Part shown: piece after piece, positions 47,578 through 57,849 of the stretch
How the letters are laid out: each line of letters starts with the position of its first letter
Position numbering within the stretch: position 1 is the stretch's first letter
From: Candidatus Methylacidiphilum fumarolicum
GTDB taxonomy: Bacteria; Verrucomicrobiota; Verrucomicrobiia; Methylacidiphilales; Methylacidiphilaceae
DNA length: 64,000 nt
Reading direction: 5' to 3'
Assembly (NCBI RefSeq): GCF_949774925.1
Contig: NZ_OX458932.1
Location: forward strand, 1,178,001 to 1,242,000
Made by a program: the position numbers and the translations under genes
Notes under the pieces: generated by a model
Seen by the model: only the letters and a program-made list of their open reading frames with translations
Database searches by the model: none
Told to the model about the DNA's origin: nothing

Positions 47578-48909
47578 TCAATTTTCAATCTTTGCTTTTT
47601 CCAATAAAAAATCTAAAACTTTTTGATTAAAAACCTCATTCACAATAGCGTTTAGCTCTTCAGAAGGAAGTTTCTTTAAAAATTGTTTTGGTTCCATTCT
47701 TAGTTTTATTGCCTGGTTATGAATTGCCATTGCCAAATCATCTTTCGTTACGGAAATGTTTTCTTTTTTCGCTATTTCTTCAAGAAGAAAATGTAATTTG
47801 GTTTTTCTTCTTGCCTGAATAAGAGCTTTAGAGTAAATCTCATCCTTTTTTTCTTCAAGAACGGCAAGAGGGGTTCCTTTTTGTTGCATGTCAACAACCA
47901 CTTTTCTAAAAAGCCACTCAGCTTCTTTTTCAATTTCAGACTCTGGAAGTGAGAAATCGGAAGAAGACAACAAATAATCAATGATTTTTAACTTTTGTCT
48001 GCTACGAGCCTGTGACTCTTTGCTTTGTTTTATGGATTTTTCTATTGCTTCCATAAACTCTTTTTTATTGAGCCCTGCAACCTCCTGGGTCAATTCATCT
48101 GAAAGAACAGGCAAGATTTTTGATTTTATGGCGTGAAGTTGTACGGTATAGGTTACTACCTTTCCTCGTAACGGCTCTAAAAACCAATCCTCAGGAAAAC
48201 TGATCGCAAAGGTCTTGCTCTGCCCAGCTTCCATTCCAATCAATTGATCTGTGAAACCCGGTAAAAAAACCCCTTCTTTAATCAGAATCCATTGGTTCTC
48301 ACCTTTAGCCATCACACCCGCTGTTGGAAGCAGCTTGGCAAGAGGCTGGTTGTCCAGAGTCCCCACATAGGAGACAACTACAAAATCCCCATTGGCTACT
48401 GTTCTCCCATGAACATCGACAAAAGTGGCTTTCGACTCCATTATCGACTCGATAGCTTGGTCGATCTCTTCTGGTTTGATTTCTGTATCTTCTTTGGGAA
48501 CGGGAATATCTGTATACTTAGGAAGAACAAAATCTGGCTTGGTATCAACAATAGCTGAAAAAGAAAAAGGTTCTCCTGGTTGGTATCGAACGTTTTCCAG
48601 ATCGATTAATGCAACCACTTCTATGTTATGCGCTTTAATTGCTTTTTCATAAACAAGCTTGAGTAGTTCGTTTTCAGTTTTTCTATCGATCTCTTTTTTG
48701 TATATTTTTTCAACGACTTCCTTTGGTGCCTTTCCAACCCTAAAACCAGCGACTTTAGCCTTTTTAGCAAAATCAAGAACTATCTTCTCTCTTTCTGGGA
48801 CTGTCTCTTCAAAAGGAACTTCAATATAAAGCCGTTTCCGACATCCCTTAATATCTTCGACTTTACAACCCAAAGAGGGTTTTTCCATAACGTTCTCAGT
48901 CATTCCCAT
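47578..48909 (-). CDS. tig: Trigger factor
   Basis: The 443-residue ribosome-associated chaperone has the N-terminal ribosome-binding signature [17 protein letters not shown], a central FKBP-type peptidyl-prolyl isomerase domain (about 165-255) with [15 protein letters not shown] and [19 protein letters not shown], and a long helical C-terminal domain. It is the first gene of the tig-clpP-clpX operon. An AACGGAGG-like ribosome site occurs before the start (complement of 48911-48920). Confidence 0.96.
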   Translation of the reverse strand: MGMTENVMEKPSLGCKVEDIKGCRKRLYIEVPFEETVPEREKIVLDFAKKAKVAGFRVGKAPKEVVEKIYKKEIDRKTENELLKLVYEKAIKAHNIEVVALIDLENVRYQPGEPFSFSAIVDTKPDFVLPKYTDIPVPKEDTEIKPEEIDQAIESIMESKATFVDVHGRTVANGDFVVVSYVGTLDNQPLAKLLPTAGVMAKGENQWILIKEGVFLPGFTDQLIGMEAGQSKTFAISFPEDWFLEPLRGKVVTYTVQLHAIKSKILPVLSDELTQEVAGLNKKEFMEAIEKSIKQSKESQARSRQKLKIIDYLLSSSDFSLPESEIEKEAEWLFRKVVVDMQQKGTPLAVLEEKKDEIYSKALIQARRKTKLHFLLEEIAKKENISVTKDDLAMAIHNQAIKLRMEPKQFLKKLPSEELNAIVNEVFNQKVLDFLLEKAKIEN

Positions 48910-48953
48910 AAACCTCCGTTTTGATACTTAAAAGTAACCCTTTAAACAACTTC

Positions 48954-48987
48954 ATGGACCTTTAGAGCTTGTGTGGCTCTAGTCCAT
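48954..48987 (-). promoter_or_regulatory. Strong hairpin in the tig leader
   Basis: ATGGAC-CTT-TAGAGC, a 7-base loop, then GCTCTA-GTCCAT: 12 paired bases with a 3-base bulge, 45 bases upstream of tig. It lies within a 24-codon open frame (MAYQAKTYSLWTRATQALKV...), so it may be either a leader peptide or a structured mRNA element controlling the chaperone/protease operon. No known riboswitch fits. Confidence 0.35.
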
Positions 48988-49891
48988 AAGGAATAAGTCT
49001 TTGCTTGATAAGCCATCCTAGAACAATTAATAGTTAGGAATTTCTTAATTTCCAGGCAATAGTTCTGTCTTGCTAGAATAGAAAGATTGATCTCTATTGC
49101 TAGCCATTCAAAACACCATGGAACTATTTTTAACATTGTTTGCCTGTTTTTTTTCTTTAGAGATAATACCTAAAAAATATACACCTAAATGGAACTTATT
49201 ACCCCTATTTGCTCGTTTGTTTTCGTCAACTCAATTGATAAGTTATCCGAAGAGAGTAGACTTTTTTATAATTTATTAATAGCCTACTTTTAAAGCTATA
49301 CAATTAAATTAATTTTTGTTCCTTTTATGTAGCGTGGTGTAGCAATATCCTATCCATTGGCTGCAAGTGGGTGAAAAACTGCATCTAGTGCTGCATTGCC
49401 GACTGCTACAACCTGATGTTGTATCGGTGCATCTCTATTCGGCCAGTTGTTCTAAGCAAAAAAAAGCCTGTATTTGGTGATGCTTTATTTTAGCAAGGCC
49501 AGTGGGATATAGAAGGACTAGTGAATGTGCTTTTCGACCTTGCAATTTCTATGGATAGATGAAAATGTTCCTACAAGTCTAGCATCTGTCAAGGTTTGCG
49601 GCATCTCTGCCTACTATCAGCGAGCATTCACGTGGATTTTTCCCTATCATGCTTCTGAGTAGCCAACCAACAAAAAGTGCTTGCAATCAAGCTTGTTTTA
49701 AGATGGTCAAAGAGATTCGAAAAAATCAACTGAACTAAAAACTAATCTAAGTGAAAGGCATCAAGGATGGAAAAGACATGGGTAGGCTAATAAATGAAAC
49801 TATAAACTTTTGCTATCCTCTGAAAGCTTAGTAAGAATACAGTTCATTTCAATTACAATGAAGGCCTCCAAAACCTCTGATTGACATTATC
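48988..49891. other. About 900 bases with no recognised gene
   Basis: The spacer between the divergent tig and convergent trxB genes has only frames shorter than 70 codons. I see no protein family and no RNA with known signature. It may be a decayed gene or IS scrap; the middle (49330-49480) is less AT-rich than its flanks. Confidence 0.4.
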
Positions 49892-50824
49892 TTAGATACT
49901 TTTCTCTCTTAAATATCTTTCAGCGTCTATGGCAGCCATACAACCCATGCCAGCAGCTGTGACGGCTTGTCTATAAACACCATCTACACAATCGCCACAG
50001 GCAAATACGCCAGCCATACTTGTTCTAGTTCCTTCAGTGGTTTTAATGAGTTTTTTTTCGTCCAGTTCTATTTTCCCTTCAAAAATTTGGGTGTTCGGTA
50101 CATGCCCAATGGCTACAAAAAGGCCTCGACATTCCAATAAGTTGGTTATTTCTTCTTTCACATTCCGCAACACAACACCTGTCACTCTATCCTGTTTTGG
50201 ATCTAAAACTTTCTCAATGACGCTATTCCATATCACTTTTATTTTTGGTTCATTCAGTACGCGTTCTGCCATAATGGAAGAGGCTCTCAGGGCATTCCTT
50301 CTATGTACCAGATAAACGACCGAAGCAAATCGTGTTAGATAAAGGGCTTCCTCACAAGCTGAATCTCCTCCACCTACTACCACAAGAGGTTGGTTTCTAA
50401 AAACGGGCAATGCTCCATCACACGTTGCACAATAACTAACGCCTTTTGTTTCCAGTTCCGATTCACCAGGGACAGAAAGTTTTCTAGGTCTGGCTCCAAC
50501 AGCAATAACCACTGCTTTTGTTTCCAGCCATTCATCATCTATTTTGACTCTCTTTATTTTTCCATCACACTGAAAATCGGTTACTACGGAAAGATATTTG
50601 ACCCTGGTTCCAAATCTTTCTGCCTGCTTTCTCATCGCTTCCATTAATTCTGGTCCCTGAATTCCTAAAGGAAAGCCAGGATAATTTTCAACAAGTGTTG
50701 TTGTCGTCAAAAGTCCGCCTGGTTCACTGCCCGTGACAAGGAGAGGAGAAAGCTTAGCTCGCGCAAGATAAATGGCCGCTGTCCAACCAGCACATCCAGA
50801 ACCTATAATGATAACTTCTTCCAT
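49892..50824 (-). CDS. trxB: Thioredoxin reductase
   Basis: The 310-residue flavoprotein has the FAD-binding GSGCAGWTAAIYLARA (Cys and Trp in place of the usual Pro and Tyr), redox pair C132/C135 in SYCATCDGA, NADPH-binding GGGDSACEEALYL and the final GVFACGDCVDGVYRQAVTAAG. It passes electrons from NADPH to thioredoxin, which recharges the Msr enzymes encoded in this window. It is monocistronic and divergent from the next gene. Confidence 0.96.
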   Translation of the reverse strand: MEEVIIIGSGCAGWTAAIYLARAKLSPLLVTGSEPGGLLTTTTLVENYPGFPLGIQGPELMEAMRKQAERFGTRVKYLSVVTDFQCDGKIKRVKIDDEWLETKAVVIAVGARPRKLSVPGESELETKGVSYCATCDGALPVFRNQPLVVVGGGDSACEEALYLTRFASVVYLVHRRNALRASSIMAERVLNEPKIKVIWNSVIEKVLDPKQDRVTGVVLRNVKEEITNLLECRGLFVAIGHVPNTQIFEGKIELDEKKLIKTTEGTRTSMAGVFACGDCVDGVYRQAVTAAGMGCMAAIDAERYLREKSI

Positions 50825-51001
50825 GAAAAACCGATTTTATAGATTATTTTTAAGAATTAAATGAAGATAGTACAATGTTATTATAAACATTTTTTTTAAT
50901 AAAATGTATTTTAAGATAAATTAAAATATTGAAATTTTTAGTATTTTATTTAAAAAAAATTATTGACTTCATTTTTGTTTTGATTTGAATCTAAACTTCT
51001 A

Positions 51002-52327
51002 GTGACTTCAATACCCTTGAACGCTCTATTCCAAAAAATTCAATTTATTCGGGATCATGTCCCACGGTCAGGATTAATTAAAGACAAAGAGTGGAAAATA
51101 AGTCCTTACAGTTTCTATTTAGAAGAGCGGTATGTAGAGATTCTCAACCGATTAGGCTTTTATCTGCAAAAGTTTTATTTAGCCGCCGACCTTCTCTATA
51201 AATGGAGCGTTAAAGGAAAGTATCCTGCATTTATTGCTGAACTTTTAGATAAAGGGAAACCGGCTGATCTTATTAAAATTTCTAGAAGTGAAGAGTTAAA
51301 AAACTCTTTGCCTGTTGTCATTCGGCCTGATCTCATATTGACTGACGAAGGATTTGCACTTTGCGAACTTGACAGCGTGCCAGGAGGTATTGGGTTGACT
51401 GCTTGGCTGCAGGAGACCTATGGGCAATGGAATCATTCCTTGATTGGTGGAAGCGATGGAATGAAGCGAGGATTCAACAGTATTTTCCCGGAAGGAGTGG
51501 TCGTTGTTTCTGAAGAGGCGATGACTTATTGGCCCGAATTCGAATATCTTGTAGGAAAAGATAGAATGCGTCATGCAGAAAGCTTCCAGTTTGATTCTGA
51601 ACCAGTCTATCGGTTTTTCGAATGTTTTGATTGGGAAAAATTAAGCGAAATCCGAAGGAGTTATTCTCCAGCTAAACATTGGATTACTCCTCCTTTGAAG
51701 CCTTATTTAGAAGAAAAACTACTATTAGGACTTTTTTGGGTCAGATCCTTGGCGGACTTTTGGAAAAGATACCTTACCGAAAAAGGGATGCGGTTTTTAC
51801 AGCAGATAATTCCTTATACATGGATAGTTGATCCTTCTCCTCTTCCTTATAATGCTGTACTGCCAGGACTTGAGGTGCAAAGTTGGAAGGAAGTGGGTTC
51901 ATTTAGCCAATCGCAAAGAGAGCTTGTGTTGAAAGTTTCTGGATTCAGTCCCTTAGCGTGGGGTTCTAGGGGTGTTTATATCGGCTCCGATATGCCTGCC
52001 TCTCAGTGGCAAGAGAAAATCGCTGCAGCCCTTGCTGATTTCCCTCATCATCCCTGGATAATGCAAAAATTTATTCGTGGAAAACTTGTCAAACATCCCT
52101 ATGCTCAAGGCGAAAAAATAGAAGAAATGGAAGGAAGGGCCCGTGTTTCCCCTTATTATTTTGTCATTGACTCAAAGGTGCACCTTTGTGGGGTTCTGGT
52201 GACGATCTGCCCATCGGATAAGAAAATTATTCATGGGATGAAAGATGCGATCATAGTTCCTGCTTCTTTTGGTAGAGAGGTAGAACAACACCATGAAGAA
52301 CATAATGAGGTTTTGAAAGTTGGTTAA
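51002..52327 (+). CDS. Conserved protein of unknown function, ATP-grasp-like
   Basis: The 441-residue protein starts with GTG. Two blocks resemble ATP-grasp ligases of the glutathionylspermidine-synthase type: VVIRPDLILTDEGFALCELD followed by SVPGGIGLTAWLQETYG, and the later LVLKVSGFSPLAWGSRGVYI followed by WIMQKFIRGK. The end reads RVSPYYFVIDSKVHLCGVLV. The fold call is from pattern recognition and no substrate can be named. It precedes sucC by 12 bases on the same strand, so it shares the sucCD transcript. Its start is the only reasonable one after the AT-rich promoter region. Confidence 0.6.
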   Translation: MTSIPLNALFQKIQFIRDHVPRSGLIKDKEWKISPYSFYLEERYVEILNRLGFYLQKFYLAADLLYKWSVKGKYPAFIAELLDKGKPADLIKISRSEELKNSLPVVIRPDLILTDEGFALCELDSVPGGIGLTAWLQETYGQWNHSLIGGSDGMKRGFNSIFPEGVVVVSEEAMTYWPEFEYLVGKDRMRHAESFQFDSEPVYRFFECFDWEKLSEIRRSYSPAKHWITPPLKPYLEEKLLLGLFWVRSLADFWKRYLTEKGMRFLQQIIPYTWIVDPSPLPYNAVLPGLEVQSWKEVGSFSQSQRELVLKVSGFSPLAWGSRGVYIGSDMPASQWQEKIAAALADFPHHPWIMQKFIRGKLVKHPYAQGEKIEEMEGRARVSPYYFVIDSKVHLCGVLVTICPSDKKIIHGMKDAIIVPASFGREVEQHHEEHNEVLKVG

Positions 52328-52339
52328 TTGTTAGGCTTT

Positions 52340-53524
52340 ATGAACTTACTTGAGTATGCTGCAAAAGAGCTATTAGTAAAAGAAGGCATTCCTGTGGCTC
52401 AATATGGAGTTGCTGAGACCCCAGAGGCAGCCTTTGACATCGCTTGTAAGCTTGCTAAAAGACCTTTGGTCGTTAAAGCACAGATAGCTGCAGGGGGTAG
52501 GGGTAAAGGAAGATTTCTTAATGGACTAGAGGGAGGAGTAAAGATTTGTCAGAGTCCAGAAGAAGTCAAACAAATTGCTCAAAGGATGATTGGTTCAATT
52601 TTAGTCACTGCTCAAACGGGAGAGCAGGGACAATTAGTTAAAAAAGTGCTTGTTAGCGAATCTATCGATATTAGCTCAGAAATTTATCTCTCTATCTCCT
52701 ATAGCCATTCGACTGCTTCGTTGCTTCTCATGGGAAGCCGTGCTGGTGGAGTCGAGATCGAAAAGATTGCGGTGGAAAATCCTCAAGCGATTGTTAAAAA
52801 ATTTGTTTTGCCTGATTATTCACTTTGGGATTTTCAAGCCAGAGAGTTTGGATTAGATCTTGGATTCAGAGGTAAGGAACTCGTTGAGCTTTCCCGCATC
52901 TTAAAATCTCTTTATAAGACCTTTGTCAAACACGATGCCAGTCTCTGCGAAATCAATCCTCTAGCTATGGATAGGGAAAGGAAATTTTGGGCATTAGATG
53001 CCAAAATAACGATAGATGACAATGCTTTGTTTAGGCAGAAAGAGCTCTTAGCCTACCGTTATGAAACAATTTATGATCCACAAGAATCCGAAGCGATTCG
53101 TTCCGGGGTCAACTATGTCGGACTAGATGGCCAGATTGGTTGCATGGTCAATGGAGCCGGGTTGGCTATGGCTACTATGGATATTTTGGACCGTTTTGGA
53201 GGCAGACCGGCTAATTTCCTTGATGTCGGTGGGGGGGCGGATCAAAGCCAGGTAGAGAATGCTTTTCGTATTTTATTATCAAATCGGAACTTAAGAGTGA
53301 TTTTAATCAACATTTTCGGTGGTATCATGCGCTGCGATCTTATTGCGGAGGCAATCGTAGAGGCGACAAAAACCCATCGACCCTCTATTCCTTTGGTTAT
53401 ACGGCTGGAAGGAACACGAGTCAAAGAGGGAAAAATAATTTTGGAAAACTCTTCTCTTGAATATCTCTTCGCCGATGATCTAGAAGATGCGGCTCGAAAA
53501 GCCGTTCAATTCTTAAAAAAATAA
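52340..53524 (+). CDS. sucC: Succinyl-CoA ligase [ADP-forming] beta subunit
   Basis: The 394-residue subunit has N-terminal MNLLEYAAKELLVKEGIPV, the ATP-grasp VVKAQIAAGGRGKGRF, CEINPLAM and the subunit-interface NGAGLAMATMDILDRFGG and NIFGGIMRCDLIAEAIVEA. ATG 52340 is preferred over an in-frame TTG at 52328. It is in an operon with the unknown gene upstream and sucD 12 bases downstream. It makes ATP from succinyl-CoA in the TCA cycle. Confidence 0.97.
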   Translation: MNLLEYAAKELLVKEGIPVAQYGVAETPEAAFDIACKLAKRPLVVKAQIAAGGRGKGRFLNGLEGGVKICQSPEEVKQIAQRMIGSILVTAQTGEQGQLVKKVLVSESIDISSEIYLSISYSHSTASLLLMGSRAGGVEIEKIAVENPQAIVKKFVLPDYSLWDFQAREFGLDLGFRGKELVELSRILKSLYKTFVKHDASLCEINPLAMDRERKFWALDAKITIDDNALFRQKELLAYRYETIYDPQESEAIRSGVNYVGLDGQIGCMVNGAGLAMATMDILDRFGGRPANFLDVGGGADQSQVENAFRILLSNRNLRVILINIFGGIMRCDLIAEAIVEATKTHRPSIPLVIRLEGTRVKEGKIILENSSLEYLFADDLEDAARKAVQFLKK

Positions 53525-53536
53525 TTATAACTTCTT

Positions 53537-54427
53537 ATGGCTATTCTTCTAAGAAAAACAGATCGAGTAGTTGTTCAAGGTATTACCGGAAAATACGGAG
53601 CGTTTCATACCCGACTCTGTATGGAATATGGGACAAAGATAACCGCTGGGGTAACCCCAGGAAAAGGGGGAGAATTTTTCGAAAATAATATACCTATCTT
53701 TGACACGCTTAAGGAAGCAAAAGCAAAAACGGATTGCAATGTTTCTCTCATTTTTGTTCCAGCTCCTTTTGCGGCCGATGCAATTGTGGAAGCTGTAGAT
53801 TGTCAGATGGATCTCATTATTTGCATTACGGAGGGAATCCCAACGTTTGATATGGCAAAAGTTAAGCGTCTACTCTTTCAAGAAAACGCACGACTTGTTG
53901 GCCCTAATTGTCCTGGAATAATTACTCCGGGGGAATCAAAAGCAGGCATTATGCCTGGATACATTCATAAGCCGGGAAAGGTTGGGGTTGTTTCAAGGAG
54001 TGGTACCTTAACCTATGAAGCGGTATGGCAACTAACACGGTTAGGATTAGGACAGAGTAGTTGCGTAGGCATAGGGGGAGATCCAATTCATGGCCTGTCC
54101 ATTCGGGAAGTTGTGGAACTGTTTTGGGAAGACCCACAGACAGAAGCCGTTCTTATTATTGGAGAAATTGGAGGGGTGGAAGAACAAGAAGCCGCCCAGT
54201 GGATAAAAGAAAATCCAAAAAAACCAGTGGCAGCTTTTGTTGCTGGTCTTACCGCTCCTGTCGGTAAAAGGATGGGGCATGCCGGAGCAATTATTCTTGG
54301 ACAGTCAGGAACTGTTACGGCTAAAATTGAGGCATTTAAGGAGGCTGGAATAAAAGTTATACCTTCTGTTTCTGAAATAGGCAGAGGAGTTTATGAGGCG
54401 ATAGAGGAGTGGAAAGATAAAAAGTGA
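53537..54427 (+). CDS. sucD: Succinyl-CoA ligase alpha subunit
   Basis: The 296-residue CoA-binding subunit has [69 protein letters not shown] and the active-site phosphohistidine in [12 protein letters not shown]. It partners SucC. It is the last gene of the run, followed by about 530 bases with no gene. Confidence 0.97.
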   Translation: MAILLRKTDRVVVQGITGKYGAFHTRLCMEYGTKITAGVTPGKGGEFFENNIPIFDTLKEAKAKTDCNVSLIFVPAPFAADAIVEAVDCQMDLIICITEGIPTFDMAKVKRLLFQENARLVGPNCPGIITPGESKAGIMPGYIHKPGKVGVVSRSGTLTYEAVWQLTRLGLGQSSCVGIGGDPIHGLSIREVVELFWEDPQTEAVLIIGEIGGVEEQEAAQWIKENPKKPVAAFVAGLTAPVGKRMGHAGAIILGQSGTVTAKIEAFKEAGIKVIPSVSEIGRGVYEAIEEWKDKK

Positions 54428-54957
54428 TTCAATAGGAAGGGTAGAATTCTTCGCTTCTCTAATTGATAAGTGCATTGTATAATCTTAGCGTGTACTCTCA
54501 ATTCCATATTTTAACGCAATCTAACTTCTATCGCAAAATATCCCAGAGACAGTTTCGGTAGAGGGCTTGCTATATCAAGCCAACTCTATTTCCATTTCCA
54601 TCTATTGTAGTAGAACAAGAACAAGCGCTCTGAGCTAGTGGATAGCCTCAAATAGGAAGAAAACAGTGAAAGATAGTGTATCTGTTTTTGCCTGTTTTAG
54701 ACATTGTTGGTGACCAGTGGTTTTACTAGAGCTACAAACAATAGGCAGCAGAAGCCTAAAAAAAGAAAAATAGTGAGAAGAAAAGTGCATAAGGTGCTTA
54801 GCTTATAAGTGTGGATAAGGCATTGCCTTCTCTTAGAAGAAAAAGAAAAGGCTAACAGCTTCTTCTCTTATCTTTTATTGATAAATAAATTAGAATAACT
54901 ATGTATATAGAGAGCAATGCGATAAGACAAATATGAACAAGGTAGAAACTAGAAACG
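54428..54957. other. About 530 bases with no recognised gene
   Basis: The sequence between sucD and the aroA-cmk gene holds no open frame of useful length and no known RNA signature. It must contain the aroA promoter. AT-rich stretches around 54880-54910 are the likely place. Confidence 0.5.
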
Positions 54958-57030
54958 ATGGCTAACACGAATTCCTATCTCATAGTAGAGCCGGCTGCTT
55001 TTATTAAAGGTGAAGTAACGGTACCAGGCGATAAAAGCATCAGTCATAGGGCTGTGATGCTTGCCTCTTTAGCTAGAGGCAGAAGTTCAATCCGCAATTT
55101 TCTTCCTTCTGAAGACTGCTTATGCACTCTAAGAGCCTTTGAAGCAATGGGGGTGAGTGTAGAAAAACAAGGGAAAACCCATCTGATCATTGAGGGGAAG
55201 TCTGGAGTCCTTTTTCCTCCTTTTGAAGCCATTGATTGTGGTAATTCTGGAACGATGATGAGACTGCTTGCTGGCATCCTTACGGCTCAGCCTTTTTACT
55301 CTAAGCTTATAGGAGACTACTCTCTTTCTAAGAGGCCTATGAGCAGGATCATAGAACCCCTCCGAATGATGGGAGCGAAAATTCGAGCCGATGGACCTAA
55401 GGATACCCCGCCACTTATCATAGAACCATCTACTCTCAAAGGCATTGAGTACCGATTACCCATACCAAGTGCTCAAGTCAAATCTTGTATCTTACTTGCT
55501 GGCCTTTTTGCTTCAGGGGTTACTCGGATTATCGAACCGGTAGCAAGTAGGGACCATACCGAAAGACTGCTTGAGCAATTCGGAGTGCGAACAATTAGAG
55601 AAAAAGGAGAGATTATTCTGCATGGAGGAATGAAATTAGAGGCTACCGACATAGAGGTGCCTGGAGATTTTTCATCAGCCGCCTTCTGGATTGGTGCTGC
55701 TGCGGCTATCCCCCATTCCGAGCTGAGAGTGCGCTCTATTGGTTTGAATCCAACCAGAACTGGATTATTGAATATTCTTCTTAGAATGGGAGCGCAAATT
55801 GAAGAATCTATAGAATCTTATTCGAAGGGAGAGCCTATAGGCAGTCTTTGGGTACGTGGCAATAAATTGAGGGCAACGGTTATTCAAGGAGAAGAGATTG
55901 TTGGGGTAATCGATGAAATTCCCATTTTAGCAGTGGTCGGAGCTTTGGCTGATGGGGTAACGGAAATTCGAAATGCTCAGGAATTAAGGGTTAAAGAATC
56001 AGACCGAATTAAAGCAATTGTAACCAATTTAAGAGCCTTTGGAGTGGAGGTAGAAGAGTTAGTAGATGGGATGAGGATTAAAGGGAAGAATACAGTGCAA
56101 GCAGCAAGAGTAGAAAGTTTTGGAGATCATCGGATTGCCATGGCTTTTTCCATTCTTGCGTTGAGAGCAAACAAAGCTTCCAGGATAGATGACGTTGACT
56201 GTATTGCTACTTCCTATCCAGGCTTTCAGGAAGATTTACGAGCCTTGACTCAATCTTCTACAGAAGGCTGGGCGGAAGAAACAAAAAAAATCAAAAATTT
56301 CATTATGGGATCCCAAAAATTCGCCAAAGCCACAGAGCTTGAGAAAAAAGAACTCCCTTACCCTGTCATTACTATTGACGGGACAACGGCTTCCGGTAAA
56401 AGCACGGTCGCCAAAGAAATAGCCAAGGTGCTGGGATTTACCTATTTTAACACAGGGGCTCTTTACCGTGCAGTAACCTGGAAAATTCTGGCTTTGGGAT
56501 ACGATGTTCATGACGAGGAGAAGGCCGTCGAAGCTTGCCGAAAGTTAAACTTACGATGTGTTATTCGAAAAGAGGACTCTTTTTCCCAGGCTTCTATACT
56601 TGTAGATGACCAACAACCCTTGGAGAAAGAGCTTCGGAGTCCAGAAGTAAATGAAGCGGTTTCGATTGTTGCTTCTTATAGGAAAATCAGAGAATGGCTA
56701 TTGCCTTTTCAAAGAGAACTTGCTTATAAGGAGCCATTGGTGGTAGAGGGCAGGGATATTGGTACGGTAGTTTTCCCTGAGAGCCCTTATAAGTTTTTCC
56801 TCGATGCTAATTTGGAAGAAAGAGAAAAGAGGAGAGAAGAACAAGGTGAAAGAGATAACGTGGCTCAAAGAGATAGATTGGATATATTAAGAAGTTCTGC
56901 TCCATTACTCTGCCCTGTGGATGCTGTAAAATTAGATACTACAAAGCCTTCTGCTCAGAAAGTGGTCGAAAAGATTCTCGATATTCTTTGGAAAAAAGGA
57001 TTGACTATTTCCAGAGGGAAAATGGATTGA
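54958..57030 (+). CDS. aroA-cmk: EPSP synthase - cytidylate kinase fusion
   Basis: A 690-residue continuous frame. AroA (about 1-440) shows GDKSISHRAVMLASLARGRS, DCGNSGTMMRLLAGI, SKRPMSRIIEPLRMMGA, ELRVKESDRIKAI and FGDHRIAMAFS. It transfers enolpyruvyl to shikimate-3-P. A 30-residue charged linker leads to a P-loop kinase (about 470-690): TIDGTTASGKSTVAKEIA, FNTGALYRAVTW, VVEGRDIGTVVFP and RREEQGERDNVAQRDRLDIL. It phosphorylates CMP/dCMP. In related bacteria these are separate neighbouring genes. An internal ATG at 56305 lacks a ribosome site. A 93-residue gene follows after 15 bases. Confidence 0.93.
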   Translation: MANTNSYLIVEPAAFIKGEVTVPGDKSISHRAVMLASLARGRSSIRNFLPSEDCLCTLRAFEAMGVSVEKQGKTHLIIEGKSGVLFPPFEAIDCGNSGTMMRLLAGILTAQPFYSKLIGDYSLSKRPMSRIIEPLRMMGAKIRADGPKDTPPLIIEPSTLKGIEYRLPIPSAQVKSCILLAGLFASGVTRIIEPVASRDHTERLLEQFGVRTIREKGEIILHGGMKLEATDIEVPGDFSSAAFWIGAAAAIPHSELRVRSIGLNPTRTGLLNILLRMGAQIEESIESYSKGEPIGSLWVRGNKLRATVIQGEEIVGVIDEIPILAVVGALADGVTEIRNAQELRVKESDRIKAIVTNLRAFGVEVEELVDGMRIKGKNTVQAARVESFGDHRIAMAFSILALRANKASRIDDVDCIATSYPGFQEDLRALTQSSTEGWAEETKKIKNFIMGSQKFAKATELEKKELPYPVITIDGTTASGKSTVAKEIAKVLGFTYFNTGALYRAVTWKILALGYDVHDEEKAVEACRKLNLRCVIRKEDSFSQASILVDDQQPLEKELRSPEVNEAVSIVASYRKIREWLLPFQRELAYKEPLVVEGRDIGTVVFPESPYKFFLDANLEEREKRREEQGERDNVAQRDRLDILRSSAPLLCPVDAVKLDTTKPSAQKVVEKILDILWKKGLTISRGKMD

Positions 57031-57045
57031 AAGAATATAGGAATA

Positions 57046-57327
57046 ATGACTTTGAAAAAATGGAAAAGCGAATTTAAACTACTCACCATGGAAGTACTGA
57101 TATTATTAAATAAATTACTTATTCGCCGTGCTATCAAACGGCTTATCTTTTGCCTATCATTAGGCATCTTTTGGTTATTCGAGGCTATCTATCATTATAC
57201 CAATGCGAATCGCGAAAAAGCCCTTTGCACTTTAGCTGCGTCTGCCCTTGTTGGTGGTAGTTCGCTCCTGTCTTTGGGAATCCTGTATGGTGATCAAATT
57301 TTAAAATGGTTATCCAAGGTGCTTTGA
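57046..57327 (+). CDS. Hypothetical small membrane protein
   Basis: The 93-residue frame starts 15 bases after aroA-cmk, so co-transcription is likely. It has two hydrophobic segments (about 32-50 and 63-83, the latter with an SALVGGSSLLSLGILYG run) and a basic N-terminus. No family is recognised. The frame ends where the IS607 relic starts, so the C-terminus may be a truncation product of the insertion. Confidence 0.5.
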   Translation: MTLKKWKSEFKLLTMEVLILLNKLLIRRAIKRLIFCLSLGIFWLFEAIYHYTNANREKALCTLAASALVGGSSLLSLGILYGDQILKWLSKVL

Positions 57328-57849
57328 TCTCCATTTTGATACGACCCCCCATAAATAAACAAGTAATACTATACCCCAATATCTGCGAGGGGTCAATCAA
57401 AAGGCAACGAGAGCTCCGCACAAAAGGCTTGAGCGCCAGATAAAAGGGGGATCATTAGTGAGGAGCTCTGGAATGGTTTTGTCTAGCTCAAGGCAAAATG
57501 GTGGCTGAACGGCTAGGGGGACTGAAAGGAGCCGACTAGACTACAAAAGAAAAGAGATTCTTTACCTTTGATAGAGCTGGGAGAACAGGGGGAGATCTCC
57601 TCCCAAGTCGTAATGGCCACAAGGACCAGCGGGTCTGATTTGGCTTCGAATGGTTTGAGAAGTTGTGCTTCTCTAGTGGAACCAAAATCCACCTCATAAA
57701 TGAACAATTCTCTCTCCGAAGGGATATGTCCAAGGAGCTCCTTTCTATCATCTCTGATTTCCTAAGCCACATTTATGGGTTATGCAAATACAGAAGGAAA
57801 GACCAGAGGTCATGAGGAAAGCCGATGCAGTTGGATAAGACGATGGGTC

